Assembly: GCA_025057995.1 (NCBI GenBank)
Contig: JANXEW010000007.1
Span: 1-64,000 of the forward strand
Source: Thermofilaceae archaeon
Lineage (GTDB): Archaea > Thermoproteota > Thermoprotei > Thermofilales > Thermofilaceae
Direction: 5' to 3'
Length of the DNA stretch: 64,000 nt
In this document: one piece after another, positions 62,394 through 64,000 of the stretch
Layout: every line of letters begins with the position of its first letter
Position numbering within the stretch: the stretch's first letter is position 1
Translations under genes and position numbers: made by a program
The notes under the pieces: model-generated
What the model saw: only the letters and a program-made list of their open reading frames with translations
Database searches by the model: none
What the model was told of the DNA's origin: nothing

Positions 62394-64000
62394 ATGCCGA
62401 TTCGCACTCAGAGGAAAAACGTATACAAGATTATTAAGAAAGTTGAAGCACGTATTTTTTGGTGCGATACATGTAACTTACCACTTTTAACCAGGATTTG
62501 TGGAAAATGTAACAAAGAAGGGAGGCTAGTTAAAGTAACTCCACCAGCTGATGCTAGACCAGCTCTGGGTAAAGAATACATACACCTCAGGCAGCTTATA
62601 GAAGAAGAAATTGGAGATAAACTACCGTACCCGTGGCGTCAAGTAATTCTTTTCAACAAAGTGCCGTATCCTGACTGTGCTGAAGAGGTTGTAATCGACG
62701 GATATGTGATTGGGCACAAGTACTTTGACTTAAAATTAAGAACTTGGAGATTTAAACCTCTCTACGTTGGCGTGTCAGAACTAGTTAAAAGTAAATGTGG
62801 TTTCTATGCTATAACAGATCTTCCACGATTAAGCAGAAACTACGAAATTCACGTTGATCAGCTAATAGATGCAAAAATACCGACTGATAAGAAAAATCGT
62901 TTTATAGCGTTAGCCACTCTATCAAGTTTTGAAGGTTTAGGAATATATACGGATAAAAAGAGAATCCGGGTGATTAAAAGTTGGAAAGCTAAAAACTATG
63001 CATGGAATAAAGTAGATCCCTCTTGGCTAGACGTTGTAAAGGCAAATGAGGCTAGATTGGAGTTGCTGGAACAAGAAGCTATACATTTTCTCAAAAAAAC
63101 TGCTGAAGAAGCGAAACTTGAACCGTTAGTTTCCTTCAGCGGGGGCAAAGATAGCTTAGTTAGTTACAGGTTATCTGAAAAAGCCTTCGGGAAAGTACCC
63201 ATATTTTTCAATAATACAGGACTAGAGCTACCGGAAACGTTAGACTATGTTAAACATTTTGCTCAAACTAAAGGCTTGGAGTTGGTGGTAGCTGACGCCG
63301 GGGGAATATTCTGGGAGTCCTTAGAGATCATGGGTCCTCCAGCGCGAGATTACAGGTGGTGCTGTAAAGTGGTTAAGCTTATACCAACAGCGAGAGTTTT
63401 GAAACAGAGGTTTGAGAAAGGAGTTTTAAGCATAGTAGGGCAACGGAAAATGGAATCAGCAGCCAGAGCGCTTAGTCCCCGAGTTTATCGTAACAAGTGG
63501 ATACCCAATGTAGTTGTTGCTGCACCTATTCACTCCTGGACAGCTCTTGAGGTTTGGCTCTATATATTCAAAGAAAAACTACCGGTAAACTCACTTTACT
63601 TCAGAGGGTTTGATAGACTGGGGTGTTGGCTCTGTCCGGCTATTGAGCTAGGGGAAGCTGAAGCTGTTAAAGTCCAGCATCCTGAATTGTGGTCGAAGTG
63701 GGAAGGCTTCTTGGAACATTTTGCAACAAAACATAATCTCGGAAAGGAATGGGTTGACTTCGGTTTATGGCGGTGGATACTTGTCCCAGGAGATATTAAA
63801 CGCTTGATAGCTAAGGATTCCATAATTAAACAAAGAGGTGTAACAGTCGCTGTAAACCAAGAGGGTAACTACTTTGTCATAAAGATTAAAAGATATAAAC
63901 GAGAAATAGATTTTGAGCGGCTTATTGAAGCTTTAGTAACGATTGGTAATGTAGAAGTTAACGGAAAGCTTTTAACTTTGAACAACCAAGATGTTGAAAT
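62394..64000 (+). CDS. PAPS reductase-like PP-loop protein with zinc ribbon (cut by window end)
   Basis: The frame is open to the last base (about 535 codons). The N-terminus has a zinc ribbon (FWCDTCNLPL, RICGKCNKEG). A region of unknown fold follows (residues 55-230). Then comes the PP-loop ATPase domain with PLVSFSGGKDSLVSYRLSE, FFNNTGLELPET, DYRWCCKVVKL and RGFDRLGCWLCPA. Archaeal relatives carry a PAPS-reductase-like name, but many probably thiolate tRNA or another target. ATG 62394 is used; a GTG at 62379 is also in frame. The true end lies outside. Confidence 0.85.
   Translation, partial: MPIRTQRKNVYKIIKKVEARIFWCDTCNLPLLTRICGKCNKEGRLVKVTPPADARPALGKEYIHLRQLIEEEIGDKLPYPWRQVILFNKVPYPDCAEEVVIDGYVIGHKYFDLKLRTWRFKPLYVGVSELVKSKCGFYAITDLPRLSRNYEIHVDQLIDAKIPTDKKNRFIALATLSSFEGLGIYTDKKRIRVIKSWKAKNYAWNKVDPSWLDVVKANEARLELLEQEAIHFLKKTAEEAKLEPLVSFSGGKDSLVSYRLSEKAFGKVPIFFNNTGLELPETLDYVKHFAQTKGLELVVADAGGIFWESLEIMGPPARDYRWCCKVVKLIPTARVLKQRFEKGVLSIVGQRKMESAARALSPRVYRNKWIPNVVVAAPIHSWTALEVWLYIFKEKLPVNSLYFRGFDRLGCWLCPAIELGEAEAVKVQHPELWSKWEGFLEHFATKHNLGKEWVDFGLWRWILVPGDIKRLIAKDSIIKQRGVTVAVNQEGNYFVIKIKRYKREIDFERLIEALVTIGNVEVNGKLLTLNNQDVE

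Overview
This is an archaeal chromosome segment, very probably from a thermophile of the TACK (Thermoproteota-like) assemblage. The evidence is eukaryote-like ribosomal proteins (L15e, L21e, L31e, L37Ae, L39e, S19e), aIF6, pelota, KEOPS Pcc1, prefoldin, Rpo4, SRP54, Sec61beta, 20S proteasome subunits, glycerol-1-phosphate dehydrogenase, TiaS and protein-rich RNase P. GC-rich tRNA stems, several non-canonical tRNA introns, a crenarchaeal-type SSB and a proteasome beta subunit with Ala at the catalytic Thr1 position point to a TACK thermophile. I cannot name the lineage from the sequence alone. No CRISPR array, intact insertion sequence, prophage or rRNA gene is visible.

Layout. 1-3.3 kb: 3' end of RNase P RNA, a RAM-domain protein overlapping tiaS, a beta-CASP nuclease and an intron-bearing tRNA-Pro. 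3.5-8.0 kb: small regulators, a DUF2070 membrane protein, a KH protein, tRNA-His and tRNA-Leu. 8.0-13.1 kb: a pelota/FKBP pair divergent from a geranylgeranyl reductase and an HTH protein fused to a degenerate NrdD-like domain. 13.1-18.9 kb: a dense minus-strand translation/RNA cluster (aIF6, L31e, L39e, PDCD5, S19e, a THUMP methyltransferase, DHH, DUF3194, prefoldin beta, Pcc1, Brix, L37Ae). 19-26.4 kb: a membrane/P-loop protein, tRNA-Phe, ZPR1-like, Sec61beta-SRP54, TrmY-Pus10, L21e, Rpo4-DUF655. 26.4-41 kb: TyrRS, a UroD-like protein, proteasome beta, NOG1, lipid and sugar enzymes (G1P dehydrogenase, glycerate kinase, xylulokinase-like), AmrS, dCTP deaminase and DUF89. 41.2-43 kb: a 1.76-kb gene-poor stretch between tRNA-Lys and tRNA-Thr. 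43.2-45.7 kb: a short ribosomal operon (L22-S3-L29-Rpp29-S17-L14). 45.8-54.7 kb: a nuclease, tRNA-Ile, DHH, a type IA topoisomerase, PhoH-KH, small unknowns and a degenerate flavoprotein-like protein. 54.7-64 kb: YchF, an ECF transporter A-A-T module, a PGDH-like enzyme, then L15e-DUF54-Rpp30-Pop5-proteasome alpha and a PAPS-reductase-like protein that runs off the end.

How it fits together. Most genes make, modify, check or degrade RNA and protein. The RNase P RNA and three of its proteins (Rpp29, Rpp30, Pop5) are all here. TrmY and Pus10, which act successively on tRNA position 54, overlap. Seven of the eight tRNA genes carry introns, and Pro and Leu carry two each. Most intron boundaries can be placed exactly from bulge-helix-bulge motifs. 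The least ordinary protein genes are the HTH-NrdD pseudoenzyme fusion, the flavoprotein-like protein without dinucleotide-binding glycines, the Thr1-less proteasome beta, the membrane/P-loop protein and the UroD-like gene. Two short intergenic stretches look like unannotated small RNAs.
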